Part shown: one piece after another, positions 32,497-40,819 of the stretch | Layout: every line of letters starts with the position of its first letter | Position numbering within the stretch: the first letter of the stretch is position 1 | Source of the DNA: an uncultured Clostridia bacterium | GTDB taxonomy: Bacteria > Bacillota > Clostridia > Oscillospirales > Butyricicoccaceae | Length of the DNA: 40,871 nt | Direction of reading: 5' to 3' | NCBI GenBank assembly: GCA_910586575.1 | Contig: CAJUJQ010000010.1 | Span: 1 to 40,871, forward strand | Notes under the pieces: model-generated | Databases searched by the model: none | What the model was told of the DNA's origin: nothing | The model's input: only the letters and a program-made list of their open reading frames with translations | Made by a program: the position numbers and the translations under genes

Positions 32497-33360
32497 ATGT
32501 ATGTCAACAGCGCGTACCGGCACAACAGCAGGCTGGACTATAAGGACAAAACGCACCCGCTCGAAGTCGGCAGCTGCGGTACCTACCGGCTGATTACGCG
32601 CCCCATCCTGCCGACCCACAGGCCGCGCGGGCGGCTTGACTATCAGCTGTTATACGTGGCTGCGGGCAAGGCGCATTTCTTTTTTTCGGGAGAGGAACGG
32701 ATTGTCACGGCGGGAAACATGGTGCTGTACCGGCCCAAGGAGGAACAGAAATACCGGTATTACGGCAAAGACCAGACCGAGGTTTTCTGGGTGCATTTCA
32801 CCGGGAACAACGTCAAGAATATCCTGCGCGGCTACGGCATTGCAGATACCGACCGGGTGGTTTATACGGGGACTTCACCGGAATACAAGCGGATTTTCAG
32901 CCAAATGATTGAGGAGCTTCAGCTGTGCCGGGAGAATTACGATGAATTTCTGGTGCTTCTCCTGCGGCAAATCTTTATCATGACGCAGCGCCGCATCCTG
33001 CACCCGTCCAAGGGGCGCTGCCGCTACTACGAAAAGGAGCTGGAAGCCGCCGTCCGCTACTGCCAGGAGCATTACAATCAGGAAATCCAGATTGACGCTT
33101 TTGCGTCCTCGCTTGGCATGAGCGTCAGCTGGTTTATCCGCAGCTTCAAGGAGCTGACCGGCGCGACCCCGGCGCAGTACATCCGCGCCATCCGCATCGC
33201 GAACGCGCAGAGCCTGCTGGAAACGACCGCTTACAACGTCACCGAAATCGGCAGCATTGTCGGCTATGACGACCCGTTGTATTTCAGCCGCGTGTTCAAG
33301 AAGGAAAACGGCATTTCCCCCTCCGAGTTCCGCCGCCGGATTTGGGAAAACCATGCCTGA
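32497..33360 (+). CDS. AraC-family transcriptional regulator of the lactose module
   Basis: The 287-aa product has an N-terminal cupin-like sugar-sensing domain (about 20-110, PRGRLDYQLLYVAAGKAHFF, MVLYRPKEEQKYRYYGKD). The C-terminal AraC domain (about 185-285) has two helix-turn-helices: IDAFASSLGMSVSWFIRSFK, then VTEIGSIVGYDDPLYFSRVF ending KENGISPSEFR. GGAGGAGG precedes ATG 32497. Divergent orientation to lacZ suggests it activates lacZ and the transporter in response to the sugar; direct targets are inferred. Confidence 0.9.
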   Translation: MYVNSAYRHNSRLDYKDKTHPLEVGSCGTYRLITRPILPTHRPRGRLDYQLLYVAAGKAHFFFSGEERIVTAGNMVLYRPKEEQKYRYYGKDQTEVFWVHFTGNNVKNILRGYGIADTDRVVYTGTSPEYKRIFSQMIEELQLCRENYDEFLVLLLRQIFIMTQRRILHPSKGRCRYYEKELEAAVRYCQEHYNQEIQIDAFASSLGMSVSWFIRSFKELTGATPAQYIRAIRIANAQSLLETTAYNVTEIGSIVGYDDPLYFSRVFKKENGISPSEFRRRIWENHA

Positions 33361-33378
33361 CTGCCGCAAGCAGCAGCT

Positions 33379-34716
33379 TTAATAGCCGTACCGCTTCCGA
33401 TACCGCAGCAGCACGGCTGCCGCCATCACCGTCCCGAGCAGCTCGGCCACCGGCGTTGCCAGCCATACGCCCATGACCCCGCCCAGCAGGACGGGCAGCA
33501 GCTGGATACAAGCCGCTGTAAATACAAACGAGCGCGAAAACGCCAGCACGGCGGACACAATGCCGTTTGACAGCGCGGTAAACATGCTGCTCGCAAAAAC
33601 GTTGACGCCGACAAACAGCAGCGCAATCGAACACAGGCGGTTCCCGGTAACAGCCAGCGCGAAAACCGGGCTTTCTGGCCTTGTAAACACCGACACCAGC
33701 GGCGCGGACGCCAGGACGGACACCGCCGCGCAAAGCGCTGAAACCCCGACAATAAAGCGGATACTGAACGCTGTCAGCCGTTTTAATTTCTCCTGGTTCC
33801 GCTCCCCGTGGTAATAGCTGATCATCGGGGCAACCCCGTAGGAATAGCCGATAAACAGCGCGCTGACAAACATCAGCACATACATGATAATCGTGATAGC
33901 CGCAACGCCGTCCTCGCCTATGTACCGGAGCATCGCAAGGTTGAACAGCAGGGTTGTGATGCCGGATACCAGCGAGGTCGCCAGCTCCGACAGGCCGTTG
34001 GCGGAGGCGTGCAGCAGTACGCTCCCCCGGAACACCGGCTTTTCAAAATGCAGCAGGTTCTCCGGCCTGCAAAACACCAGGAAGCCTACCACCGCCGTGA
34101 GCGAATATCCCAGCCCGGTCGCGACCGCCGCGCCGCGGATCCCCATATCCAGCACCGCAATCAGCACATAGTCCAGAATGATATTGCCGACCCCTCCCGC
34201 CACGGTGCAGGCAAGTGAAAGCCTGGGCTTATCGGCGGCAATCAGGTAAAGCGAAAAGTTGTACATCAGCAAAATCGGGATGGTAAATATCAGATAGTCG
34301 CCGAGGTATGCGCGGCAGTATGCGAACACCCCCTCGGACAGCCCCATCGCGCCCAGCAGGCTGTCCATAAAACGATATCCAAGGAGCATCATCACCGCGC
34401 CAACAGCGGCGTTCGCCAGAATCAGCAGCGTAAAATCCTGCCGGGCTTCCTGCTCCCGCTGCTCCCCCATCTTCCTCATGACCACGGCGCTGCCGCCGGT
34501 TGCCAGCATCCCCGATACCGCAGTAATCAGCCCGATGGCCGGCGCGGTCAGGTTGATGGCGGACAGCGCGTCCGTTCCAATCAGGTTGGATACAAACAGC
34601 CCGTCCACCATGGTATAAAAGGTGTTGAATACGGTCATGACAATGGTCGGGAACGCAAACCGGAGAATATTTCTGCCCGTTACGGGTAGATTGTATGAAT
34701 TGAGCGTATTTCCCAT
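33379..34716 (-). CDS. MATE-family multidrug/cation antiporter
   Basis: The 445-aa, 12-helix product belongs to the MATE efflux family, which exports drugs and other amphipathic compounds in exchange for Na+ or H+. The N-terminal half has FPTIVMTVFNTFYTMVDGLF and LTAPAIGLITAVSGMLATGG. The second half repeats the fold around ATSLVSGITTLLFNLAMLRY. ATG 34716 has GGGAGGGA upstream. It starts 11 bases after the choloylglycine-hydrolase-type gene on the same strand, so both share a transcript and the MerR-type promoter at 35831-35861. It may export the hydrolase's substrate or product. Confidence 0.88.
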   Translation of the reverse strand: MGNTLNSYNLPVTGRNILRFAFPTIVMTVFNTFYTMVDGLFVSNLIGTDALSAINLTAPAIGLITAVSGMLATGGSAVVMRKMGEQREQEARQDFTLLILANAAVGAVMMLLGYRFMDSLLGAMGLSEGVFAYCRAYLGDYLIFTIPILLMYNFSLYLIAADKPRLSLACTVAGGVGNIILDYVLIAVLDMGIRGAAVATGLGYSLTAVVGFLVFCRPENLLHFEKPVFRGSVLLHASANGLSELATSLVSGITTLLFNLAMLRYIGEDGVAAITIIMYVLMFVSALFIGYSYGVAPMISYYHGERNQEKLKRLTAFSIRFIVGVSALCAAVSVLASAPLVSVFTRPESPVFALAVTGNRLCSIALLFVGVNVFASSMFTALSNGIVSAVLAFSRSFVFTAACIQLLPVLLGGVMGVWLATPVAELLGTVMAAAVLLRYRKRYGY

Positions 34717-34727
34717 GCTTCCCTCCC

Positions 34728-35720
34728 TCAATTCCGGTAATCGATATCCTGGGTATCCCCCAGCGCAAATTCCGCCGCGCCGCCTGTGGGGCGCACCGCC
34801 GAAATGCGGCGGTTCTGCGACGGCGCGAAATAGTAGATACCGCTTTCGGCGCACATCACCGAGGTGCAAAGCGTCTGCTCGTATACCGCATAATCCGGGT
34901 CGGCCTTGGCAAGCCCCTCCGGGATGTCCACCGCCGCGAAGGCGCGGAACATCCGCGATACGCCGTCAATTTCATCCTGTCCCCGGACGGCAAATTCCTT
35001 CAGGAACGCCATCCGCACAAAGCGCGACGGCGAAGAATAATCCCCCGGCAGGCCAAAACCGCCGCCCAGCCGTTCGCCGAATTCCCGGATTTCATGCCCC
35101 GCGACCGTCTGCGGCGCTTTCGGCAGGTTGGTCACACCCACGTATGCCCGGAGGTTGGTGCGGTGCCAGATATAATCCGGGCTGTTGGTCAGCACGCCGA
35201 TTGTCTGCCGGTGGATGCGCAGCCCGCCCGCGTCCGGTTCCAGAATGACAGCCTCCCCGGTGCGGTCGCTGAGCAGATAGTGCGCGGCCAGCGGCTTGCC
35301 CTGTACCGGCTCGTCAATCAGTGTGATTTTGGACAATGCGTCCACTGCCTCCATGACGCTGCCGCACCCACTGAGCAGCCACGCCAGCAGACGGCCCGGA
35401 TGGACAGCGGTTGTCCCCGCCGCCGCTGTACCGGCATATACGGCGTACTCCGGATAGTGCAGGAGCGCCCCCATCAGCCCGGCGCGGTTCACACCGTCCA
35501 CCAGAATCGGCTCGCCGAAACCCAGCACCGCCATGCCGGTATAACGGTAGCGCCCCGGCACGCTCTCCCCCGCCGTCGTCAGGCGCGCCGCGCAGTGGCC
35601 CCCCTCCGGGACGCTGATGACACGGTTGGCGCACAGGTCGCCGAACTGGTCGTAAGTGCGCCCCAACAGATGCTGCCCGTCTGCTGTTTCCCAGGAAAAA
35701 CTACTGCATCCAAATTTCAT
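34728..35720 (-). CDS. Choloylglycine hydrolase-family Ntn amidase (bile salt hydrolase / penicillin V acylase type)
   Basis: The family cuts amide bonds in conjugated bile salts or penicillin V with an N-terminal cysteine exposed by processing. The 330-aa product has Cys5 (MKFGCSS), Arg21 and Asp24 (LLGRTYD) at the same spacing as Cys2, Arg18 and Asp21 of Clostridium perfringens bile salt hydrolase. It also has the Asn175 site (LTNSP) and the Arg228 site (SPSRFVRMAFL). The residue at the Asn82 (BSH) / Tyr82 (PVA) position is His88 (LLHYPEY), so the substrate is uncertain. Four residues, MKFG, would be removed before Cys5. GGAGG lies before ATG 35720. No signal peptide is seen, so it acts in the cytoplasm. 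Confidence 0.88.
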   Translation of the reverse strand: MKFGCSSFSWETADGQHLLGRTYDQFGDLCANRVISVPEGGHCAARLTTAGESVPGRYRYTGMAVLGFGEPILVDGVNRAGLMGALLHYPEYAVYAGTAAAGTTAVHPGRLLAWLLSGCGSVMEAVDALSKITLIDEPVQGKPLAAHYLLSDRTGEAVILEPDAGGLRIHRQTIGVLTNSPDYIWHRTNLRAYVGVTNLPKAPQTVAGHEIREFGERLGGGFGLPGDYSSPSRFVRMAFLKEFAVRGQDEIDGVSRMFRAFAAVDIPEGLAKADPDYAVYEQTLCTSVMCAESGIYYFAPSQNRRISAVRPTGGAAEFALGDTQDIDYRN

Positions 35721-35830
35721 AATGCGTAACCTCCATGTTTTCCATCATTTTTCCCGGCAGCGCCCCAAAAATTCTTCCCTGCGGAATGATCCGGCACGTC
35801 AGACGGGAATTCGTTTTTTTCACTGGAACC

Positions 35831-35861
35831 ATCATAAACCGTGTGGCCGCCACGCAGTCAA
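35831..35861 (-). promoter_or_regulatory. MerR-type promoter with 19-bp spacer and internal dyad
   Basis: On the minus strand TTGACT (35856-35861) and TATGAT (35831-35836) are separated by exactly 19 bases, two more than the sigma-A optimum. A perfect dyad GTGGCCGCCAC (35843-35853) sits inside the spacer. This is the layout that MerR activators correct by twisting the DNA. It points into the hydrolase/MATE operon, about 100 bases upstream of its start, and the MerR gene is divergent from it. Confidence 0.7.
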
Positions 35862-35892
35862 GTGTTTTTTTTATTTTCAGGAGGAAATTTTT

Positions 35893-36732
35893 ATGGAGCG
35901 CCCCCATGGCTGGATGACCTCCGGCGCATTCGCCGCCTTTTGCGGCACAACCAAGGAAACTCTGCGGCACTATAAGGAAATCGGCTTGCTTGTACCCGCC
36001 CATCAGGGGGAAAACGGCTATTTCTACTATGACACAGCACAATTTTACGATTTTTACGCCATTTCCATTTTCCGGCGCACCGGCACGCCGCTGGAGGAAA
36101 CCCGCCGCTGCTTACAGGGGCAGGACAGTGCCGGTACGCTTTCCCTTTTACGGAAACAGCAGGCGCGGCTCGAAGCAGAACGCCGCCAGCTGGGGCAAAT
36201 GCAGTTCGTCCTGTCCGGGATCCTCCGGAACCTGGAATGGAGCGCCGCCCCGGATTTATCCCCCCGCACGGCGTGGTTTGAAGCCGAGCAGCTGCTGGCC
36301 CTCCCAACGGCCGAGCTGGAACGGCTTGTCCCCGGCAGCGCCGAGGCGGACGAAATTCTGATTGCGGTGCTGGAACGCTGCCGCGCGCTCTGCGGGCAAT
36401 ACGATGTACAGACCGATTTCCAGCTGGGCGCGGTGCACCGCCCCAGCCTGCCGGTGGGACGGGAGACGATTACGCACCTGTATACCCGCGTGCGCGAAAA
36501 AACAGGCTCCCCCTACGATTTGGAGAAGCCTGCCGGGCAATATCTGTATCTTTGCTGCCAGGGACGCTGGGATATTTCTGACGGCTATGCCGCCCTCAAC
36601 CGCTGCATCCAGGAACGGCAGCTGAAAACCGCGGGCTGCGTCTACGCCTGCGACCTCGCCGGGTTCATCCTGAACGGCCTGGAACAGAACGCCGTGTCTA
36701 TGATTTCCGTCCGTCTGGCAGAGGACGTTTGA
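35893..36732 (+). CDS. MerR-family regulator with GyrI-like ligand domain
   Basis: The 279-aa product has a MerR helix-turn-helix/wing domain (about 8-75; MTSGAFAAFCGTTKETLRHY, EIGLLVPAHQGENGYFYYD). A coiled dimer helix follows (about 80-120), then a C-terminal region of about 150 residues resembling the GyrI/BmrR ligand-binding fold. Such regulators activate efflux genes when they bind amphipathic drugs. AGGAGG precedes ATG 35893. It is divergent from the hydrolase/MATE operon, whose promoter has the matching 19-bp spacer, and probably controls it and its own gene. Confidence 0.88.
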   Translation: MERPHGWMTSGAFAAFCGTTKETLRHYKEIGLLVPAHQGENGYFYYDTAQFYDFYAISIFRRTGTPLEETRRCLQGQDSAGTLSLLRKQQARLEAERRQLGQMQFVLSGILRNLEWSAAPDLSPRTAWFEAEQLLALPTAELERLVPGSAEADEILIAVLERCRALCGQYDVQTDFQLGAVHRPSLPVGRETITHLYTRVREKTGSPYDLEKPAGQYLYLCCQGRWDISDGYAALNRCIQERQLKTAGCVYACDLAGFILNGLEQNAVSMISVRLAEDV

Positions 36733-36959
36733 ATGCAATATGGGGCTTTACGCGATATCGGAAATGATAAATACAAGCATCAGGGAAAAGCGGATACCCC
36801 ATATGGAATACAGCTTCTTTTTTTCATCGTACCATCCCTTTCGATTATACCGTACCCGCTATTGCCTATGGATTTAGCGGCACAGCAATGTACTATGATA
36901 ACTTGAAATGGACAGAGCGGCAGAGGTTGATTCATCTGCCGCTCTGCTGCCAAATCCCC
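36733..36959. other. Intergenic region with hairpin and a minus-strand promoter-like site
   Basis: No convincing gene. A perfect 11-bp stem AGAGCGGCAGA / TCTGCCGCTCT (36914-36945) may end the AT-rich genes on the minus strand, though no T run follows. A minus-strand TATAAT at 36844-36849 precedes AAAGGG and an ATG (about 36826) that opens only MKKRSCIPYGVSAFP. An overlapping frame entered by slippage in the A7 run would encode a hydrophobic peptide (LYSIWGIRFSLMLVFIISDI). Confidence 0.4.
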
Positions 36960-37511
36960 TCATTTGCCTTGATACATTCCGATACGAATGCTGGGAATCC
37001 TTATCCCCTTATCCGGGTAATTACTCAGTACCGTATCAATAAACGCATCCGCGTCCGTAAGCACATACCATCCGTGATTTTGCATGTACACAGAATAGCC
37101 TCTTTCCTTCTGTACAACGAAAAAACGAAGATTATAGCTTGACCCTTCATATCTTCCAAACGCAATCTCCATAGCCACTGGGGCCGGATACCGTCTGTTC
37201 AATCCTGTAGGCGTCCATTCAAATGGAAAAAGCCTATATCCAGTCATCGATGGAAAAAACGATATGATGTTGGTTATCTTATCCGCCCCGATTTCTAAAG
37301 TAACATGTTGCCCCGGATAGCACGTCCGCTCGCTCCAGTCTATATCAGAGCTGTAGCACTGCATGATAAAATATCCGGTTTCCGTTATTTCATCAAACGA
37401 TGTTTGACGAATCCTTAGATTGTGCGGCAACCGATAAAATCCCAAAAGGCATACTATAACCAAAAGAATAAGGATGGTTTTTCTTTTTATGCATAGAAGT
37501 ACTTTTTCCAC
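36960..37511 (-). CDS. Membrane-anchored protein of unknown function
   Basis: The 183-aa product has one N-terminal membrane helix (about 10-28, KTILILLVIVCLLGFYRL) and an extracytoplasmic domain of about 150 residues with two cysteines (52 and 63) and many aromatic residues. No family was recognised. In-frame start options are few: GTG 37511 lies inside the end of the upstream gene, overlapping it by 25 bases, with GAGG at a long distance, so translation is probably coupled. AT-rich like its neighbours. Confidence 0.55.
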   Translation of the reverse strand: MEKVLLCIKRKTILILLVIVCLLGFYRLPHNLRIRQTSFDEITETGYFIMQCYSSDIDWSERTCYPGQHVTLEIGADKITNIISFFPSMTGYRLFPFEWTPTGLNRRYPAPVAMEIAFGRYEGSSYNLRFFVVQKERGYSVYMQNHGWYVLTDADAFIDTVLSNYPDKGIRIPSIRIGMYQGK

Positions 37512-38737
37512 AATTTCCAGTACAATTCCTCCTCATGTGAATATACTCCACCACCGACAGAAGCCGCATAAGCATATTTTGCGGGATTCGTGTAGGAACT
37601 TGTGTAATAAGACCCTCTAAACATCGAGGCATCTTGCGGGTAATGCTCTCTATGCCCTCCACCAGCAGGAGTGAGTCCGTCTAATACCCAAAGGCTCGCC
37701 GTAATGTCCGCCATTTTAAACCGCACATACATTGTGCGAGACCCAAGCTGATAGCCAAACCCATCTGAATGGTTGACGTAAGTATATTTTTGATATTTAT
37801 CGTATATTGTTGAAAAATAAATCCTATCATCATGCATTGCTGTGAATACTTTATTATCATAATATTCTTTAATTGCTTGAAGAAGAGATGCAGATTTATC
37901 AAATAAAGTAATTGTTGTTTTGGCTAAAGCCGGTATATCCAAATCCTCCAGTGTACTTATTATTTCACCATACATTTCAGCTGTAGCAAGCTCGCCTGCT
38001 ACTTCTAAAACGCTCTTCCCTGTGCAAACATCCTTATTAAGGATCTCTTCATCAATATAGGAAACAACATCCTCTCTCACTGCTGCACCTTTATATGTAT
38101 AGTGGTTGGAAACCATAGCACGGGACTTGGAGGGAAAATTTGATGTATATAACACTGCTTGAGCGTTATCACGATTCTCATGAATTGACTTTTCAGATGC
38201 AGTACGCAAATCCTCCTGTATGTCAGATGCGACACCATATTCTTCAAAAAGGTTTTCCATTTCATCAGGATTTAGAAGGTCAAATGTTACCGCGACCGTC
38301 TCCAAAAGAACATCATTTCCCGTATTGATGAAATATTGCTTCTCCTGATTGTCCCTTTCATTCTCATTCACGTAGATTCCTGCTTCAGAAATCTGTGTTA
38401 AAGGGATTATCGTATCATTAGTCTCTGTCCCGTATGTTGTAACAGCATCACCGGACACGATGCGATACATACCATGATTTCCAGCCTTTGCATATATCTC
38501 CCTTGGATATACAAAATCAGAACTGGAGCTATCACTTGCAGTGAATGCAGAAACTGCCTGCTCTGATTCATCATGTGCAAAAGCACCAGATGACTCCACT
38601 TCATTTGAGTAATCCACGGCTAAAAGGCTTTCTTGCTCTGCGTCTATGGCTATCGGCGTACAGTCCACCGCGAATGAGGTCACTGTCAACGAAAGCAAAA
38701 TTGACAGCATAATAATAATAGAACATAAACGTTTCAT
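37487..38737 (-). CDS. Secreted protein of unknown family
   Basis: The 416-aa product has a clear signal peptide (MKRLCSIIIMLSILLSLTVT, cleavage near SFAVD). An acidic, serine-rich stretch follows (about 35-85), then a domain rich in Asp, Glu and Tyr. The C-terminal 90 residues, rich in Tyr, Gly and Ser, look compact (FGYQLGSRTMYVRFKMADIT ... YYTSSYTNPAKYAYAASVGG). No enzyme motif is seen. ATG 38737 follows AAAGAGAG at good spacing; ATG 38755 has no site. It starts 32 bases after the broken gene upstream, so the three genes probably form one transcript. Confidence 0.7.
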   Translation of the reverse strand: MKRLCSIIIMLSILLSLTVTSFAVDCTPIAIDAEQESLLAVDYSNEVESSGAFAHDESEQAVSAFTASDSSSSDFVYPREIYAKAGNHGMYRIVSGDAVTTYGTETNDTIIPLTQISEAGIYVNENERDNQEKQYFINTGNDVLLETVAVTFDLLNPDEMENLFEEYGVASDIQEDLRTASEKSIHENRDNAQAVLYTSNFPSKSRAMVSNHYTYKGAAVREDVVSYIDEEILNKDVCTGKSVLEVAGELATAEMYGEIISTLEDLDIPALAKTTITLFDKSASLLQAIKEYYDNKVFTAMHDDRIYFSTIYDKYQKYTYVNHSDGFGYQLGSRTMYVRFKMADITASLWVLDGLTPAGGGHREHYPQDASMFRGSYYTSSYTNPAKYAYAASVGGGVYSHEEELYWKLWKKYFYA

Positions 38738-38769
38738 ATAAAATCTCTCTTTCATAATTTTAATAAACT

Positions 38770-39873
38770 CTAACCTCTCATATTGAGTGTTCCTACCAAA
38801 TTCCGATTATAATATCCAGTCGGATATACAGAAAATGATTTCAGAAAATCATTATACAGGGAATCCTCTTCCCCATTTTGGAAACACATAAGATCAAAAA
38901 CGCTGTAATAATCGTTCCTTGTGCCATTGAATGTGATGTCATGGCTGATTTTATGCGTTACACCTTTTTCATCTTTATACGCGGCCCACATCGTGCCTTT
39001 ATTAGGATTGGCCGGGTCAAAAGACGAATCCTGTTCCGACGTATATACAGGTACGTCCCCCACCATTATGGACGTTATTGCTGCATAGCCGCGGCTGGTT
39101 CCACCCGTCTGGAAGAAAAATTGGAAGTGCTCAGGCGGTACCTGATTGGGATCCGAAAAATACTTTGCAGCACCATTTGTGCAAAACGGATTAAATAGCG
39201 CGGTGTTAAAATTATTGTACAGCACCTGTCCGTTTGCTTCATAATCCGGCAGTTCAAAATCCTCATAGCCCTGCAGCTTTGCGAAATTCAATACGCTTTT
39301 TTCAATCGCAGAAAGCGCCTTTTCACTCTGATAATAATAGTCGGAATTGTAGTATATCCCACTCCGCTGGGAAGCATATGGCTCCCCCTGTACATATTGA
39401 TTTCCTTCCAAACGGTTTCTTTTCAGCGCTTCAGAGATAATTTTGTAGCGAAATTCGCTGTAAAATATCTCTACCGCACTTTTTTCCTGCAAATCGCTCA
39501 TCCCTAAAATACAGGGATAATCGTTTTGATCACAGGCTGTCAGAAAGGACACAAGCTCGTTGAAAAACGTCTCGCCAAGTTCCTCCTCTGACATTGATCC
39601 ATCATAATAGGACGAAATGGCCTGCTTGGATTCCGTTTCAATATGCTGATAGTCATTGAAAAGATTTTCATTTTTGGACAGGTAAAGGGGGCAAAAAAGC
39701 CGCCTTGCCGCGTTTTTCTGTTCTTCTGAATTGGGGTCAAATACGGTCATATCTGAAATATCATATTTTCCCTCCGGTGCGGGCTCCAAATCCATCCGAA
39801 TAGCACGTTTTTCGATTTATTCACAATTGACTGGCTTTCGGACAAAGGGCTTTGTATTGGTAACAGCATCCAT
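38770..39873 (-). pseudogene. Cytoplasmic protein of unknown family with in-frame TAA at codon 19
   Basis: ATG 39873 has a good site (GAAAGGAG) and opens MDAVTNTKPFVRKPVNCE, then meets TAA at 39817-39819. The same frame continues as IEKRAIRMDLEPAPEGKYDI and stays open for 349 codons to 38770. The stop could come from one CAA-to-TAA change. Without it the protein would have about 367 residues, no signal peptide and a Tyr- and Asn-rich body with blocks such as FCPLYLSKNENLFNDYQHIE and HFQFFFQTGGTSRGYAAITS. A restart at ATG 39795 has no clear ribosome site. I do not recognise the family. Confidence 0.6.
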
Positions 39874-39982
39874 TTACACGTGACTCCTTTCAGGGATATC
39901 TTTTTCAGAGAAATTTATCAATTCAATAATTCTTCCACCTCCTGCTGCCTTCACAGTTTGTTGCCCTGATACGCTGCTGCAT

Positions 39983-40343
39983 TCACGGACAAACGCTCGT
40001 CACGGATACTGACGGCATCTTTTTCCCATTGACGGAATACTCAAGCGCCAGTTTGTACGATTTTCCGGATATTGCCTGGCACTTTCCTTCTAGCGGTACA
40101 CTTCCCGTACCGGAATCGTCCCATGAGTCAACATAGTTGCGCCCCTGGTAAAGTGTCAACGTGACATCTATATCATCTGATGTGCGGTTGCCTTTACATA
40201 GCGCAGAGCATACTGCCGTTGTCCCATGAAAGCTAAGGCTCGGTTTAGCAGACTCCGCTCGCGGTTCAATTGCTAATGCTGGAACAGAAAAGACGCTTAT
40301 TAAGTACAACTATCCCGATGGCCCTTAAAATGCGATTGTACAT
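39983..40343 (-). pseudogene. Frameshifted copy of the small secreted four-cysteine protein
   Basis: The same ribosome site and ATG (40343) as at 3260 are present, but one extra base near 40302 (CTTAATAAGC instead of CTTATAAGC) shifts the frame within the signal peptide. The downstream part keeps an open frame with all four cysteines and about a dozen substitutions, including SWDDSGTGSVPLEG for SWSESDTGILSFEG. Substitutions that keep the frame suggest it was functional before the insertion. An internal start could not restore a signal peptide. Confidence 0.75.
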
Positions 40344-40437
40344 AAAACCACCTCCTTTATTTTGGTATACTGGAATTTCCGACTCTAATATATAAATGAT
40401 TAAGCAGGCAGGTTTCTCACAAAGATTTGTAAGAAAT

Positions 40438-40601
40438 TTATTTTTTGTTAACTTTAACCAAATCACAGCTGTTCGCCATGTGCAAAATGTCAATTTTGCT
40501 TGCGTTTGCGTCAATTTGAAATTGTATATTTGATTTAGAATCCACCCATGTTACAGTATTCATATCATCAGGATGCATTGATTCTAAATATAAACCTTCA
40601 T
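40438..40601 (-). pseudogene. 3' fragment of a DUF4367 gene
   Basis: The last 54 codons of the gene at 2452-3165 recur here, ending at the same stop and including the WVDSKSNIQFQI and ILHMANSC blocks. The frame is cut off at 40601 and unrelated sequence follows. No sigma factor or N-terminus is present. Confidence 0.75.
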
Positions 40602-40819
40602 ACAGACTTTACCATTTTGATGAGGCATACCTCGCCAGCACGAAAGTAAAACGTATTGTAGGATTGGAACGAATAAGCGCCGTTCGAAGCATCAGGATGT
40701 GTTTCGGCAAAGCACACATACTAAGGCGGCATATACACAATCAAATTGGCGAACATATCAAATAGAACTTGTTGTTTTGCGATTTTCAACTCTTGATTCG
40801 CATTTTTTGTCTTCAGTTG
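40602..40819. other. AT-rich sequence without a recognised gene
   Basis: Only short frames are present. A minus-strand frame from the terminal repeat gives a coding-like tail (NQELKIAKQQVLFDMFANLI) ending in TAG, possibly a gene fragment; nothing else is seen. Confidence 0.4.

Larger units (their letters stand above)
39982..40601 (-). repeat. About 620-bp duplicated segment, copy 2 (inverted)
   Basis: Reverse complement of 3002-3620 with scattered substitutions and one inserted base near 40302. Its left boundary coincides with the stop codon of the small secreted protein gene. Its right boundary lies inside the DUF4367 coding sequence. Confidence 0.9.
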
